NCBI GenBank assembly: GCA_914767715.1
Contig: OU612073.1
Span: 2,356,001-2,420,000, forward strand
Source: Membranipora membranacea
Lineage: Eukaryota; Bryozoa; Gymnolaemata; Cheilostomatida; Membraniporidae
DNA: 64,000 nt
Direction: 5' to 3'
Below the pieces are notes generated by a model, which saw nothing but the letters and a program-made list of their open reading frames with translations, did not search any database and had not been told where the DNA came from. This document shows, in pieces, positions 34,001 to 45,904 of this stretch (positions are counted from its first letter, which is position 1; every line of letters starts with the position of its first letter). Position numbers and translations under genes: made by a program.

Positions 34001-37000
34001 TCTGAGCAGGATAAATGTTTCTGAGCAATTACTTTTTTTTCGTTAGCAAGTAAAATTCAGATATAGTCTCACTTAGGCTGTGATGTGTCTATAGCCGAAT
34101 AAGGAGAACTTACCGTTACCCGTGAGATAGTTGACTGCGAGTCACTGAGGACCAGTGGTAAGTCGATTATTGGAGGTTGTGATGTCATCAGCTCTATGAT
34201 CTCATCTACAGCTTCCTCATTATTCTGTATATCATTTCTGACATTCTCTCCACCAGCTGCTACTGCTCTGTGTGTCTCTTCAGGTTGTATAGCTGTGGGG
34301 AGACAATTTAATTTAATTGTGAGTGAATCTGGCCAATTAAATAGAGAATAAAGAAGTCTGAGAAAAAATTTATAGATATATAACTCAAGAAGTCAATGAT
34401 GATATTTAGGATAATAATGATATTACAATCTTGTTATTGAAGGATAATTTAGATTGGCTGTACAGACCCAGACGAGCTGTTGAGTCCGGTGGCTGGAGAG
34501 TGGAGATATAAGCGCTGACTTTATCTTTATCTGCCCCTGTCAACGATAAACCTGTTGGAGAGAAGAATAAATAATTTTATGTTGCTGACCGAATAAATAA
34601 AAAGGATCAAGCTTAAATAGATGATCAAAGGAAGTAGTTATGTAACATTAAAACACACTCAAGTACCATGAAAAGAATTGATCAAAATATTTTAATTGAA
34701 TGGCTGAAAGTATTCGAAAATAAATTTACTGAAAGAAAGGACATGTACAAGAAATAAGATTTGTGTGGGATCTGCTCACACTTACACGGAAATCTTAGAG
34801 GCCTCGGTACTTTGAGTTGTCCAAGATTAGTTTGGTCGTTACAGCAGCTCACAGGGTCAGCGTTAGAAAGGAGTGTGCTCAGCTGATGAGAAAGAGGTAG
34901 ATCTTTGTTAGTGTGTCTCAGAGGAGAATACCAATCTGGATCTTCTTCTGTCTCAGGCTCAGACTCGTGTAGATACAGACAGTGAGCACAGTAGAACTCA
35001 CAGATAGGTCGAGCTGCGACCCAGATAGACAGCAGGTGCTTTATGAGCGAGTCTGTGATGCCAATCAGTTGCTTCCATGAAGAATCTAATTCCTCCACAG
35101 GTGTATCTACCTGTACAGTGACTCTGCGATTAGCACTGCTGTGTACTACACGGCTTAAAGTGTTACCATGGTGTACCATAGCACCGTTACGAGCTGTTCT
35201 GATACGGAGACCGGGGTCAGTGAAGGGGGTCAGATATACACAGGTTAGCAGGTAGTATGCGTACGAGGGAGGTGATAGGCCAAGAAAGTTAATATCCACT
35301 CTAAGTTGTAGAAGCTTATTGTCAGTAGGAATAAGGTCCAGGGCATCAGTGGAGAAGTAAGGGATGATGAATGTATTCCTTGGTGATTTATGAACTGGAC
35401 CACATAAGAGATGGAAAGCCTTAAGCAGTGGCAAAGCCACCTCATATGGAAAGTTTGTTTGACAGAACAAGTTCAATAGAACAGCCTCATCAACAACTCC
35501 ACTCTGCAACAGACGATCAACAAGTTTTGTGTATCTCTTTTTTGAGATCATCTCATTTCCCACAGATATAATGCTGGGTTGGGCTGCCAGTCTAGACTCC
35601 CACCGATCTCTAAATTTGTGATGAAACAGGAGAGCGATTGCGTCGGTGACGGCAGTAAGTCTATGGAAAACATATCCCCTCAGACTATCCTCATGTTCAA
35701 ACCACAGAACTCGACCAACATTGTGCATATAACGGAGCACAGTAAGATTTGCATCTCCTGGAAACATTTTTGTGACTTCGGTCAGAAGAATGAAGGGCAC
35801 ATCACTCATCTGATCAAAGAAGAGAAGAAGCAACTCCCAAAGTTTTGGGATTATTGTGAAGAATGGTTCAGCTCTGATCTGTAGGGTCTGCAGTATCTGG
35901 AGGATAACCTCCTTACTGTTATCACTGCTATCTAACTCAAATATATTCTGTGAAGGAAAGATTTCTGATGAAGATGAAAAGAGGGCAATACTACAGAACT
36001 CAGAGGGACCTTTAGTAAATCTCTTCTCTTCCTCTATCATATCCCTGATTAGAGTAGTCAGAGTACGTAGCAGCTCTTTCTTTCTGGTTTCAAAGCTAGA
36101 CACATCAGAGAATTTGTCTTTATGGGTGAGGACAAGAAGGGGATGGCCTAGAAGAGGACATGACACATATAGATGTGACATGTAGTCCAGGACTAGTATC
36201 CTCACCGCTTTTTTTGGGCCACCTGATGACAACAACTCCTCAAACTGCTCCATATTGACAACAACGACTGGAATATAATTACTTCGTATTACCATATGAT
36301 ATGAAATATGGTAAATACGGTCACCTCCAAAATCAAATACTTTCAACTGTGACTCTCCAACTGTGATCTCATCCACTTTGAAAACCTCAGTAGTGTCATC
36401 CTCAATTCCTTCTCTGTTACGATATGTCAGACTTCTTTCCTTTGTTTTCAAACTATTAATGAGACTAGTTTTACCTGCCATTCTGTTACCGATCACTGCT
36501 GCAGATACTATAGGGAGCTTTACACCACCGTGCTGTTTGAGATCTGTGTAGTATTTTCTTATAGCCTGCAGGCCCTGCTCACAGACTGCGTAGGGAGGAG
36601 ATGTCAGAGCTTCACAGAGCCCACAGTCCAGCTTCTCTAGAGCAGGTAGAAGAAGAAGACGAGAGTCTAATGATTGGAGTTTTCTGTTACCCCAGAGGTC
36701 CAATGTCTTGAGCTTCTTCAGTTGTATAATAACTGGTGGGAGAGATGTGAAGCTATTAGCTCCTTTTTTTATGGTCTCCAGGTTCGAGAGATTTGACAAC
36801 CTGAAATCATAATTGTATGAGCTATAAGAATTTAGATAAAATACAGACATCTATTCTCAATATCAGTCTACAGCTCTTTTGGCACCATTGCCTAAAATAA
36901 TTGTAAAGCATCAAAGGGCAGATGATAGTGTTGCTCAAGTATCACAAATATAGACATGACATAAATTTGTGTTAATTGCATCATGCATCATTGGGTGTTT

Positions 37001-40000
37001 ATATCTGGTAGGTCGTAACTTGTCTCCCTCCGCTCAATATCTCACCCCATCCCAACAACTCCTCACCAATGAGTGAATTTATGATTAATTTGTATTTATA
37101 ATGGCTATGTGCGGCTTCAGTACGTTTGTGTACAAATCCCAAAATAATCATTCATGGCCGACATCAATGATTTTTTTTTAAAGTTTGTGTAATCGCACAT
37201 AGGCAACTTAAAGTAGACTGCCCTGTTCATATTTTATTATTTTATTATGTGTGATAGTTTGGCAACTTTTTGAATAGGCAAAAATTGACATCTTAGGTCA
37301 GATTCGCAGCCTCTTTGTGTTTTTGGGAAATTCTCACAATTCCTCGAAAGAGGCTTGTCTGAAGAGAATCATATTGTCTTTGAAAGGGTGAAAGAAAACC
37401 TCATGGCCAACATAGTCTCGCTTCTCAAGTCTTATATGGGCTCATTTAATGAGATAGCAAGATGGCGCTGATGGCTACTACCTCCACTACTATCGACATC
37501 CTCAACATGGAAGCTCTACACCTAATTTTATCATCCTACCAAAAGCTTCATAGGCGTACCAGGGCAAAAGGTTCTTTTACAGATGCGATTTCCACCATGT
37601 TGAAAATGATCAGATGCTAATCAGCTGTTCTCAGCTCATCTCTACATATTAGGTACGCAGTTGACTCTGCAGGCATTTTCTATCTACTTCGCTTGTTGAC
37701 AGTTGAGGGACTTCAAATGAAATTGAACCGAAACATTTTTCATTATGGGAACTCAACACTTTAGGAAAAAAATCTGAATTAAATCTCATGTAAGAGCAAG
37801 ATGGCTCTGAATGTCGCCAACCAATGCTTTGAATATATACAGCGAAGAGGCAAAAAATTCATTTCAGAAAAAAGACTTCCACATTTTCCAAAAAGCCGGA
37901 TTTGATGACGACAATTAAAAAACTATGGTAAACACGTCAAACATCACTACTGTATCATATGTATATTTTGGGTCTACAATATTTGAAAATGTTACTTGTA
38001 GTATAGACAATTCGGAAAATAATTTTTCACTTAATATTTGCTCCTGAAACGTACAAAATATATTTAAAGACATCGAAAATTCGTCTTCATCGTGTGAAAT
38101 CCTAAAATTTTGGAAAACAGAAATTTGCTTTACGTGTGTACTGTGTACTGAAGGGGAAAATTTTCTCGAAAAAGCGAATTTTTTAGAGGGAAAATAATTA
38201 TTAGTTGTCTTCTTCTTGTACAGGAAAAAACCAATCTTTAAACTTACTTATATCATAATTATTCTTAATGGACAACTGTCGTATTCCTATTGGCTGAGGG
38301 ATGGGAGCTTTCACCATTCCAGTCAGTTGCATGTTAATGCACTGATCTTTCTGAATTTGGGTAACTTGAAATTTGAGGATGGCTTTAAAAGACCAGCGGA
38401 AAAATACATACATATATCAGTCATATAAAGAATACACACATATACCTGGTACTTATATCAGTATATCGAATATCTATATAATTAACAAATATGATGATGG
38501 TGTTTGAAAAACCTGTTGGAAATATTTATATATATATATAATATAGATAAAATGATATATATATATATATATATATTTCTATCAGTCATAATATACAGAA
38601 CACACACACATACCTGGTACTTATCTCAGTGAGCCCACAACTAGACAGATACAGCCCAGTCAGCTCAGTCAGCTCACACAGACCATCAGGTACAGATCTG
38701 AGTGGGTTATGACTGAGGTCCAGGATCTGTAGCTTAGTCAGCTGTGATATCCTGTATTATAAATAATATGAGTCAGATATAATTAATTGTGCTGGAGGAT
38801 TAATATTATACAGCAAGATATTTCTCAAACAATATATTAAATTTTCTTCATTTCGCATGAATATGATCAAAGTATATCATAATATCTCATATTAAATCTG
38901 AATATCTATATAATTAATAAATATAGAATTATTCTCCTGCTACATGAGTGCAAAGATGAACTTACGATACTGATATCAGTCATAATATACAGAATACGCA
39001 CACATACCTGGTACTGATATCAGTGAGACCACATTTATACAGATGCAGCCCAGTCAGCTCAGTCAGCTCATACAGACCATCAGGTACAGAGCTGAGTGCT
39101 CGGTTATTACTGAGGTCCAGGGTCTGTAACTTAGTCAGCTGTGATATCCTGTATTATATATAATATGAGTCAGATATAATTACTTGTGCTGGAGGATTAA
39201 TATTATACAGCAAGATATTTCTCAAACAATATATTAAATTTTCTTCATTTCGCATGAATATGATCAAAGTATATCATAATATCTCATATTAAATCCGAAT
39301 ATCTATATAATTAATAAATATAGAATTATTCTCTGGCTACATGGGAACAAAGATGAATTTACGATACTGATATCAGTCACATACAGAATACACACACATA
39401 CCTGGTACTTATCTCAGTGAGCCCACAGTTACACAGAATCAGCACAGTAAGCTCAGTCAGCTCAGTCAGCTCACACAGACCATCAGGTACAGATCTGAGT
39501 GCTGGGTTTTTACTGAGGACCAGGATCTGTAGCTTAGTCAGCTGTGATATCCTGTATATATAATATGAGTCAGAAATAATAACTTGTGCTGGAGGATTTA
39601 TGTTATCATACATTCTTAAATGATAAATCAAATTTACTTCACTCCGCATGAATATGATCAAAGTATATCATAATATCTCATATTAAATCTGAATATCTAT
39701 ATAATTAATAAATATAGAATTATTCTCTGGCTACATGAGTGCAAAGATGAATTTACGATACTGATATCAGTCACATACAGAATACACACACATACCTGGT
39801 ACTTATCTCAGTGAGCCCACAGTTACACAGATTCAGCACAGTAAGCTCAGTCAGCTCATACAGACCATCAGGTACAGATCTGAGGGCTGGGTTATAACTG
39901 AGGTCCAGGGTCTGCAACTTAGTCAGCTGTAATATCCTGTATTATATAAAATATGAGTCAGAAACAGTATCTTGTGCTGGAGGATTTATGTCATCATACA

Positions 40001-42577
40001 TTTTTAAATGATAAATCCAATTTTCCTCATTCCACATAAACATCATCAAACTATATCATAAATCTCATATTAAATCCGAATATCTATATAATTAATAAAT
40101 AGAGAATTATTCTCTGGCTACATGAGTGCAAAGATGAGATCGTACAGCACATGTTGTTTAAAATTTTATATATTAGTACATATAGAACATGGCCAAGTTC
40201 AATACACAAGTTTAAATACTTTAATTACTAAATTCCTTGATGGTATGCAGTAAAGTTTTTTGTTAAATCTGATCATATATTTTCAATTTGCCTATGTATG
40301 TTATTTGTGGTGTATACTGGCCACCAATAATAAAAATGGGCGATGCAAGAGTAGCCGGTGTCACATAGAAGGCTGCGGATAGATTGTTTCATGTAAGGTT
40401 TTCTCATTTTTAATTCCCATCAAAAGAATGGAACAAAACGACATCAAATAAGACTTAATTCAAGCTTGCTGTTGGATAAGAATATTTTGCTAATGCTTTA
40501 GTAAGTGTGAGTAAGCGGGCTGTGAGACAAGGATAGAGATAATAGGAGCCTCGCCCGGGTCATATCACTGATAAATAACTCAGAAATTTAGCATAATAGT
40601 ATCATGTGTACTCTACTTACTTCTGCCATTCAAATGTGCCCTGCCTGGGAGAGTATGTATTTATATCTGGCAGTTTGAGCTGTAGGAGATGAGGAGCTAT
40701 AACTGGTAACCAGGAGGGGAAACTCTTCAGACCAGAGATACTGAGATGAGTGATAGAGTTATCTCCCTTCTCTAACTCTATCTCCTCTACTGTCATCCTT
40801 CTGAAGTCTGTGTACGGTATGTAAGGTATCCTCTCTATCTCCTCCTCTCCTGAGTGTCTGTACCAGACTCTGTACTTCTCTATAATGTGATTATAATATA
40901 GATAAATATAATAAGGCATTAAAGATCATAAATATTATAATTATATTGGTCTTTGTGTACTCATAATACTTATATGGGAATGTAAGATAACAGTTAGATA
41001 AATTGTTGTCAACCATACTATAGACTTTAGAATGAAATACAGGTGCAGGTTGGGCGGTGTGGTTTTAGTTGTCTGATCTTAGGTGCAGAATATGTTACAT
41101 TTGAGGCGCAGTCGAGTTGATAAAACACACCAAATAACCTGTGAGAATAGGAATGCAACAACATTATGAGTTGTCTGACCTTACATGCCAATGTCTATTG
41201 CTCATAAAAACCGTCAGCAGGGAGAATTATCCTTGCTTTTAGCTATTGCAACCATTTCTGTTTCCTAACATAAGGAAAAGGTCTCATCATTTAAATATTG
41301 TCATAACAGCGGAACGGTTCTGAGCTATTTGCAGTTACTGGAGAGGATCACTGCTATAACAGTAAGCGGGGGCAATGACGCCCATTGCTTACACCAATGA
41401 GTAAGACAATCCCCACTGTAGCATGAAATACGTCCTTACCATCATCATCAGAATGATCCCCTCTCACATCATCAAAGTTATCCCAACTCTGATTATCAGA
41501 GTTATCCACTCTCTCATCATCAGAGTTATCCCAACCCTCATCATCAGAGTTATCCCCACTCTCATCATCAGAGTTATCCTCTCTCTCATCATCAGAGTTA
41601 TCCAAACTCACATCAGCAGAGTTATCCTCTCTCTCACCAAAATTTGATTCAGATTCATCTACAATTTCAGCTTGTGCGATGACCTCATCCTGGTATATCT
41701 CCGCAGTGATGTCATTTCCACTACAAGTTATACGGTCTCCCTGATCTGATAGAAATACATTTGTGTTACCAGCTGAATTTGTACATCACAATATTACAGC
41801 TTACATACTTCACGAATAATTATGTGTGTAATATTACAGATTATCAGTCTGACGAGGTTAATCAACTCCCCCTCCCCTCTGGATTTCATTATAGACAATG
41901 ATAGTGGACTTATCTGATGATTGATATGGGTTTCAGCAAGTTTTTGTGCTATAAAATGTGTCCGGTAAATAATGATCAACCACACACATCTGCATAAGGG
42001 CAAACTGCTTATGGAAATACCCATCCGGGGCCAACTGGCCATCCTTTTCACCTTGTATCAATTTCAGCAGGTCTCTGTAATGAAGTCATCTGGTTGCAAA
42101 TATTGTAGCCGCATGACCTAACAGCAATAGTTTGTATTATAAAACCATCCGAATGGCTGTTTGGCGACCGTCTGTCGCCAAATACCCACCTTTATCAGCC
42201 GACTGTTGCCGTTTACCCATCCGTATCTGTTTTTTATCACAGTAAACTATTCTGGATGTTTTTCCCCCTGTAAAAACCCAACTCGATGTCTCTCTGCTGG
42301 TTGGCAAATTGCCATCCTCCAACTGACAAAGAGACCGGTTGGTACTTTGGCAACCACTTGAGTTCCAATATAGCTAAAGAAACTTTCACTCAACAGTTTC
42401 CGAGGCTAATTGGTGCAAAAATAACCCTGCTGAAATGGCATAAGATAAATTGGATTGTCAAACAATTTCATCCTTACCGTCAGAAACTGACTGTCCATCA
42501 CCTTTAGCTGTGGGAGGAGGATCATTCCCTTTTGAGGAAGGCTCGGCTTTTCTGATACATGAAAGATAACTTCCCAT
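31060..42577 (-). CDS. Copy B: LRR-Roc-COR-caspase fusion, frameshifted in p10
   Basis: Exons in transcript order: 42577-42478, 41772-41440, 40879-40621, 39936-39796, 39551-39402, 39148-39008, 38751-38614, 36800-34786, 34551-34468, 34292-34114, 33743-33558, 33327-33090, 32898-32737, 32471-32363, 31925-31682, 31145-31060. It has the same domain plan as copy A: MGSYLSCIRKAEP start, acidic spacer, four LRR exons, Roc-COR, caspase with SHGAEG and QACAG. Differences are a longer acidic repeat array, a 10-residue insertion in COR (MHNVGRVLW region), the linker split over two exons, and a different last exon. In exon 32471-32363 one base is missing relative to copy A (TTCTACAGTATG against TTCTACAAGTATG). 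This shifts the frame and leads to a stop in the next exon. It may be a decaying copy, a truncated p10 or a sequencing error. Confidence 0.75.
31682..33743 (-). CDS. Copy B caspase exons
   Basis: p20: exon 33743-33558 (KTRGRALILSNKYE, WRKGADIDHENM) and exon 33327-33090 (FVLVITSHGAEG, LLIIQACAG) keep the catalytic His and Cys. Linker: exon 32898-32737, with many Asp residues. p10: exon 32471-32363 encodes FVSIRSTDSGSQFIRAVVV, then runs out of frame at the missing base near 32403. Exon 31925-31682 would encode the usual p10 end (PKITSTM..PLYLEPG) if in frame. The linker and flanking introns differ greatly from copy A. Confidence 0.75.
34786..36800 (-). CDS. Copy B Roc-COR exon
   Basis: A 2015-nt exon, 30 nt longer than in copy A. 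It has the same acceptor phase and a donor CCGT/GTAAGT. The Roc motifs are unchanged: GNRMAGKTS P-loop, DFGGDR and THKDK. Most differences from copy A are scattered substitutions; the LRR-like start differs (IKKGANSFTSLPPV against INIGLNNFTSLPPV). Nothing here suggests loss of GTP binding. Confidence 0.85.
36801..38613. other. Copy B intron with the empty retrotransposon site
   Basis: This intron parallels the copy A intron. At about 38551-38575 it reads AAATGATATATATATA and onward straight into TTTCTATCAGTCATAAT, exactly where copy A holds the LTR element. No other feature is recognised. Confidence 0.7.
38614..39936 (-). repeat. Copy B LRR exon cassette array (4 units)
   Basis: Exons 39936-39796 (141 nt), 39551-39402 (150 nt, with one extra LTE triplet), 39148-39008 (141 nt) and 38751-38614 (138 nt, one residue shorter) recur with an exact 394-bp spacing. 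Introns are almost identical between units and to those in copy A. The predicted solvent-exposed positions vary (for example VLNLCNCG, GLHLYKCG, GLYLSSCG). Confidence 0.85.
41440..41772 (-). CDS. Copy B acidic repeat exon (exon 2)
   Basis: A 333-nt exon. After a start shared with copy A (VFLSDQGD, then GNDIT.EIYQ), about nine to ten 24-bp units encode DNSDDERE-like octapeptides. Copy A has only about three to four. The tract is highly acidic, likely disordered, and probably a flexible spacer between the membrane anchor and the LRR region. Confidence 0.8.
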
Positions 42578-42880
42578 ACCTGTTTCCTATAATTGAATAA
42601 GTGGAAACTTCTGCATCCAAACGTCATCAGACAGTTTACATATATAATAGGGACCCAGATATGTTTTAATCAATCTGACAGAAAAGTCATTGAATTATAT
42701 AACTCCACTGACCGTAAAAAGTAAAATGTTTTTATCATCTTGTTTTGCTTCCTGACCAATTTTGGTACATGGTTGAGTGTTCTTAATACAGTTTAAGAGT
42801 AACTGGGAGATGGAACAAAATATATATAACATTGTTTAAAGCCCTATGAGACAGGATGCAAACCATACGTTCTACTACGC

Positions 42881-43395
42881 CATGGGTGCCCAACCTATGG
42901 CTCGTGAGCCACCTCGGCTCATTTTGGCTTTTTGGGTGGCTCATTTTAATATTTGCAAATTTCACGCGCCTTTCGGCGCGAATTTCATGCATTCAATTCG
43001 TGCATGTACAATGTACATTAAATGTATGTATAGTGTATACAAGTTCATTGTACTGGGTGCCTGCTTTGTATATATGTGTGTAGAGTTGTCTTCTTGCAGA
43101 CTTGCCAACCTAAATTTTCCAAACTGCTTATAAAAATTTGCAAAATGCTTAAAATGCTTACAAAACTCCAGGGTGCCTCATATGACCAGAAATTGCCTCA
43201 AAAATTTTCGCGCTACGAGCATTATCTCACACAATGACTTTGCTTTGGTAATTTTGCCAGCACTTATACATGAATGAATATGATATATATCACTGACTGT
43301 TTCCATGTTGTCTACACGTGACGCGGCGTGGTCAGCTCATTTGGTGTGATTGATTTTTTAAATGGCTCATGTGAGAGAAAGATTGGGCACCCCTG
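42881..43395. mobile_element. hAT-like MITE, 515 bp
   Basis: Flanked by a perfect 8-bp duplication TACTACGC (42873-42880 and 43396-43403). Ends are CATGGGTGCCCAA and, inverted, CAGGGGTGCCCAA, the classic hAT terminal form. Absent from the equivalent place upstream of copy A (about 26530). It has no transposase-length frame, so it is non-autonomous. It lies upstream of copy B exon 1, about 300 bp from the start codon, where it could affect expression. Confidence 0.85.
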
Positions 43396-44711
43396 TACTA
43401 CGCACTAAATTGAGGTACATGATATATTATCAACCATCTGAGTTATAAGACTGCAATCTCAGAGTTCGGAGAGAAAGAAACGTGAGCTCAGTCTCACTCA
43501 GAGATGTAACGGACCGAGAGTTTTGTTGCCAAGGATAGATTTTAAGAGGCGGGACTTTAGGTGGCAGTGCCAAAATAGTTTTATTGACTATAAGTAACAG
43601 AGTGATGACATTTTGGAATTAACTAAGAAAATACGAAGTCAAGCCAGCTGTTAAATTATGTGATCAGCGTTTATAGTTGTGTTTGTCACTGGAATCTCTA
43701 TAACCTCCTGCTTTACCTATCTCCTGATTCACTTTACTCAAATATGATGATAATATAATAGGTGAGTGATCAGCGAACCGAATGCCTTCACAGTAAAATT
43801 AATCTTGATCATCAAAGTCCTCCACTACTCTGATATTTGCATGAGGGTGTACAGGCTGTAAATAAATCTAAGAAGTTCTTTGTTCGGAATGAAAACTTTT
43901 CTAATTCTATCAGAATGAAACAGTTGCAGCGTCAGACCCTACCCTGGCCGAAGAACACAAGCTGTACCCTAAAACAATTGGATTGAAATTGCTGATTAAT
44001 CTGGAATTATTTCGACAGTAAGTCGATAAAAATTGATTTATGAGTAAATGGGTAAATGAGTTCCGTAGATAGATATTCTGTACCCTTAAATGGTCTAATA
44101 ATTACATGAGATTACATGGTCTTTCATCATAAAAGAATGGTGTGTGGTTGCTAGCGAGAATTCAAGTAGAGATAAAACTACCATATGAAAAATAACGTGC
44201 CAAACCACAGGACCTGCCATGCCAAAAGGCAGAGAAGCCACCTTCCATCTCAATAGGTACCTGTTGTATAGTTCTATACCACTACACAATAAGGACCTCG
44301 CACCCCTAAATTGTTGTTGGTTTTAATTGGATTCAGTTTAGTTGACCGCATATGATAACTGTGCGATTTTGAGAATTGTTCTAGTATTTCAGGGCTATCA
44401 GTTTTTTAAAATAATTTTAATTTGAATCATTGCATGATATTACTGCACAGATTAAGGGTGTGAAGGTTCCCTGGCTCTTGGAGCATAAACTGAGCCTGAA
44501 TTTAACCAACATGTCTTCTCCAAATCTTTGGTCTGTCTTCTGCAATACTTAATTGGCCCTCCCCTCCCTCTTTTATCTTTTGTTTCAAACAAGATAAGGG
44601 GAGTGAGTTTGCATATATGTCAGGCGTCAGCGTTACCGCATATTCATCTCTGTTGCAAAATGCTACCTGGGCGAGCGTAGGTAGACTGAGGATAATATTG
44701 TCTACATTTTT

Positions 44712-44758
44712 TTCTACTATCTAAGGGTACTAAATTGAGGTACATGTTATATTATCCA
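44712..44758. repeat. Displaced copy of copy A upstream sequence
   Basis: A block of about 47 bp starting TTCTACTATCTAAGGG matches 26525-26571 base for base, although the copy B counterpart of that site (42871, interrupted by the hAT-like element) is elsewhere. It sits exactly where homology to the end of the copy A duplication unit stops, so it marks a rearrangement junction. Confidence 0.7.
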
Positions 44759-45904
44759 TCATGGGGCAAACAGTATGACTGATAAAGAAGAGATAACAAC
44801 GTTACAACCTTCTTTATAGCACTCCTAAACATAGACAAACTTACTAAGGACTAATATCTCACCGTCTAGAATTACTCTAGAATCAATGTCACCTATAAAT
44901 GATTTTCAGACACAAATAGACCACTACACAGAGCAAGAGTTTAAATAGCTAAATTAAGGGTATAACATAAAGTAACCCAAATCGAGCTGAACTAAAATCT
45001 AAATGTTATTTCATCATCTAGGTAGGGTAATTGATGTAAGTGTTCTAATGGCCTGTTACCACTAGAACGTAGCCGTTAGACCTCCATGTAGCGACCAGTT
45101 TTGTTCAGTGAATTTTTGACCTGTTGTCTCCTGACCACTGCTACAGTTTTATGCCCGGTTGGCTATGTCACATCCAGACATGATTGTATCAGTCATTTAC
45201 TTGCTCAAACTTACTTATTGGTATCAGTTCGCGACATCAATATGGCTTTGATATAGATATACATGCTGTTTCAATCCTGGCTGATTGGATTTGTCACAAA
45301 TATGATGAGTGGTTTGAATTGAACCCATCCACTTCTATGTTGCAAATCACCCTAAGACAGTTAATTCTAGCTAGAGCTCTAATATGCTATATAGTTTGAA
45401 GGTGACTTAATATTAGCTAGCACCAGTTTTCTGTAGCAAAGGTTGGTGTTCATATTATGTAAAGTATCGGGCGAATGGAAGTTGGCCATAACTTTCACTT
45501 TTTGATTCTGCGTATAAAGCCAGACTTTTCCTCCTGCAAAAACTTAACTTTGCTATGGTAGGCAACCACTGATTGCCCATTTAATAACTGGATCCCTATG
45601 TGGCAGGCAGCACAACCAGCCCTTAAAAGCGTTCGGGATGGCGATCGCGGCCGTAGGCGGTCGTTAAGGGGTGGATGGGAAGCTAGGAAACTCCGTTTTT
45701 TGCAATTTATTACTTTTTTAACTTTAGCACCTGTTAACAGCACTTTTGCCTCATCTCACAGAGTTCTAACCCAAGATCTGTGCATTGCTAGCCGAAGCTC
45801 AGAAGAAAGGATTGCTCCAAGTGAATACTCAGGGCATATAAGGTAATTTTGTGAACCCGAGTTATCTCCACATCTCGAAAAGGCCAAAATTCATATAAAT
45901 TATA
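44759..45904. other. Non-coding, nothing recognised
   Basis: Unique AT-rich DNA with a GC-rich patch at about 45595-45690 (contains GCGATCGCGGCCG). I see no supported exon. Confidence 0.45.
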
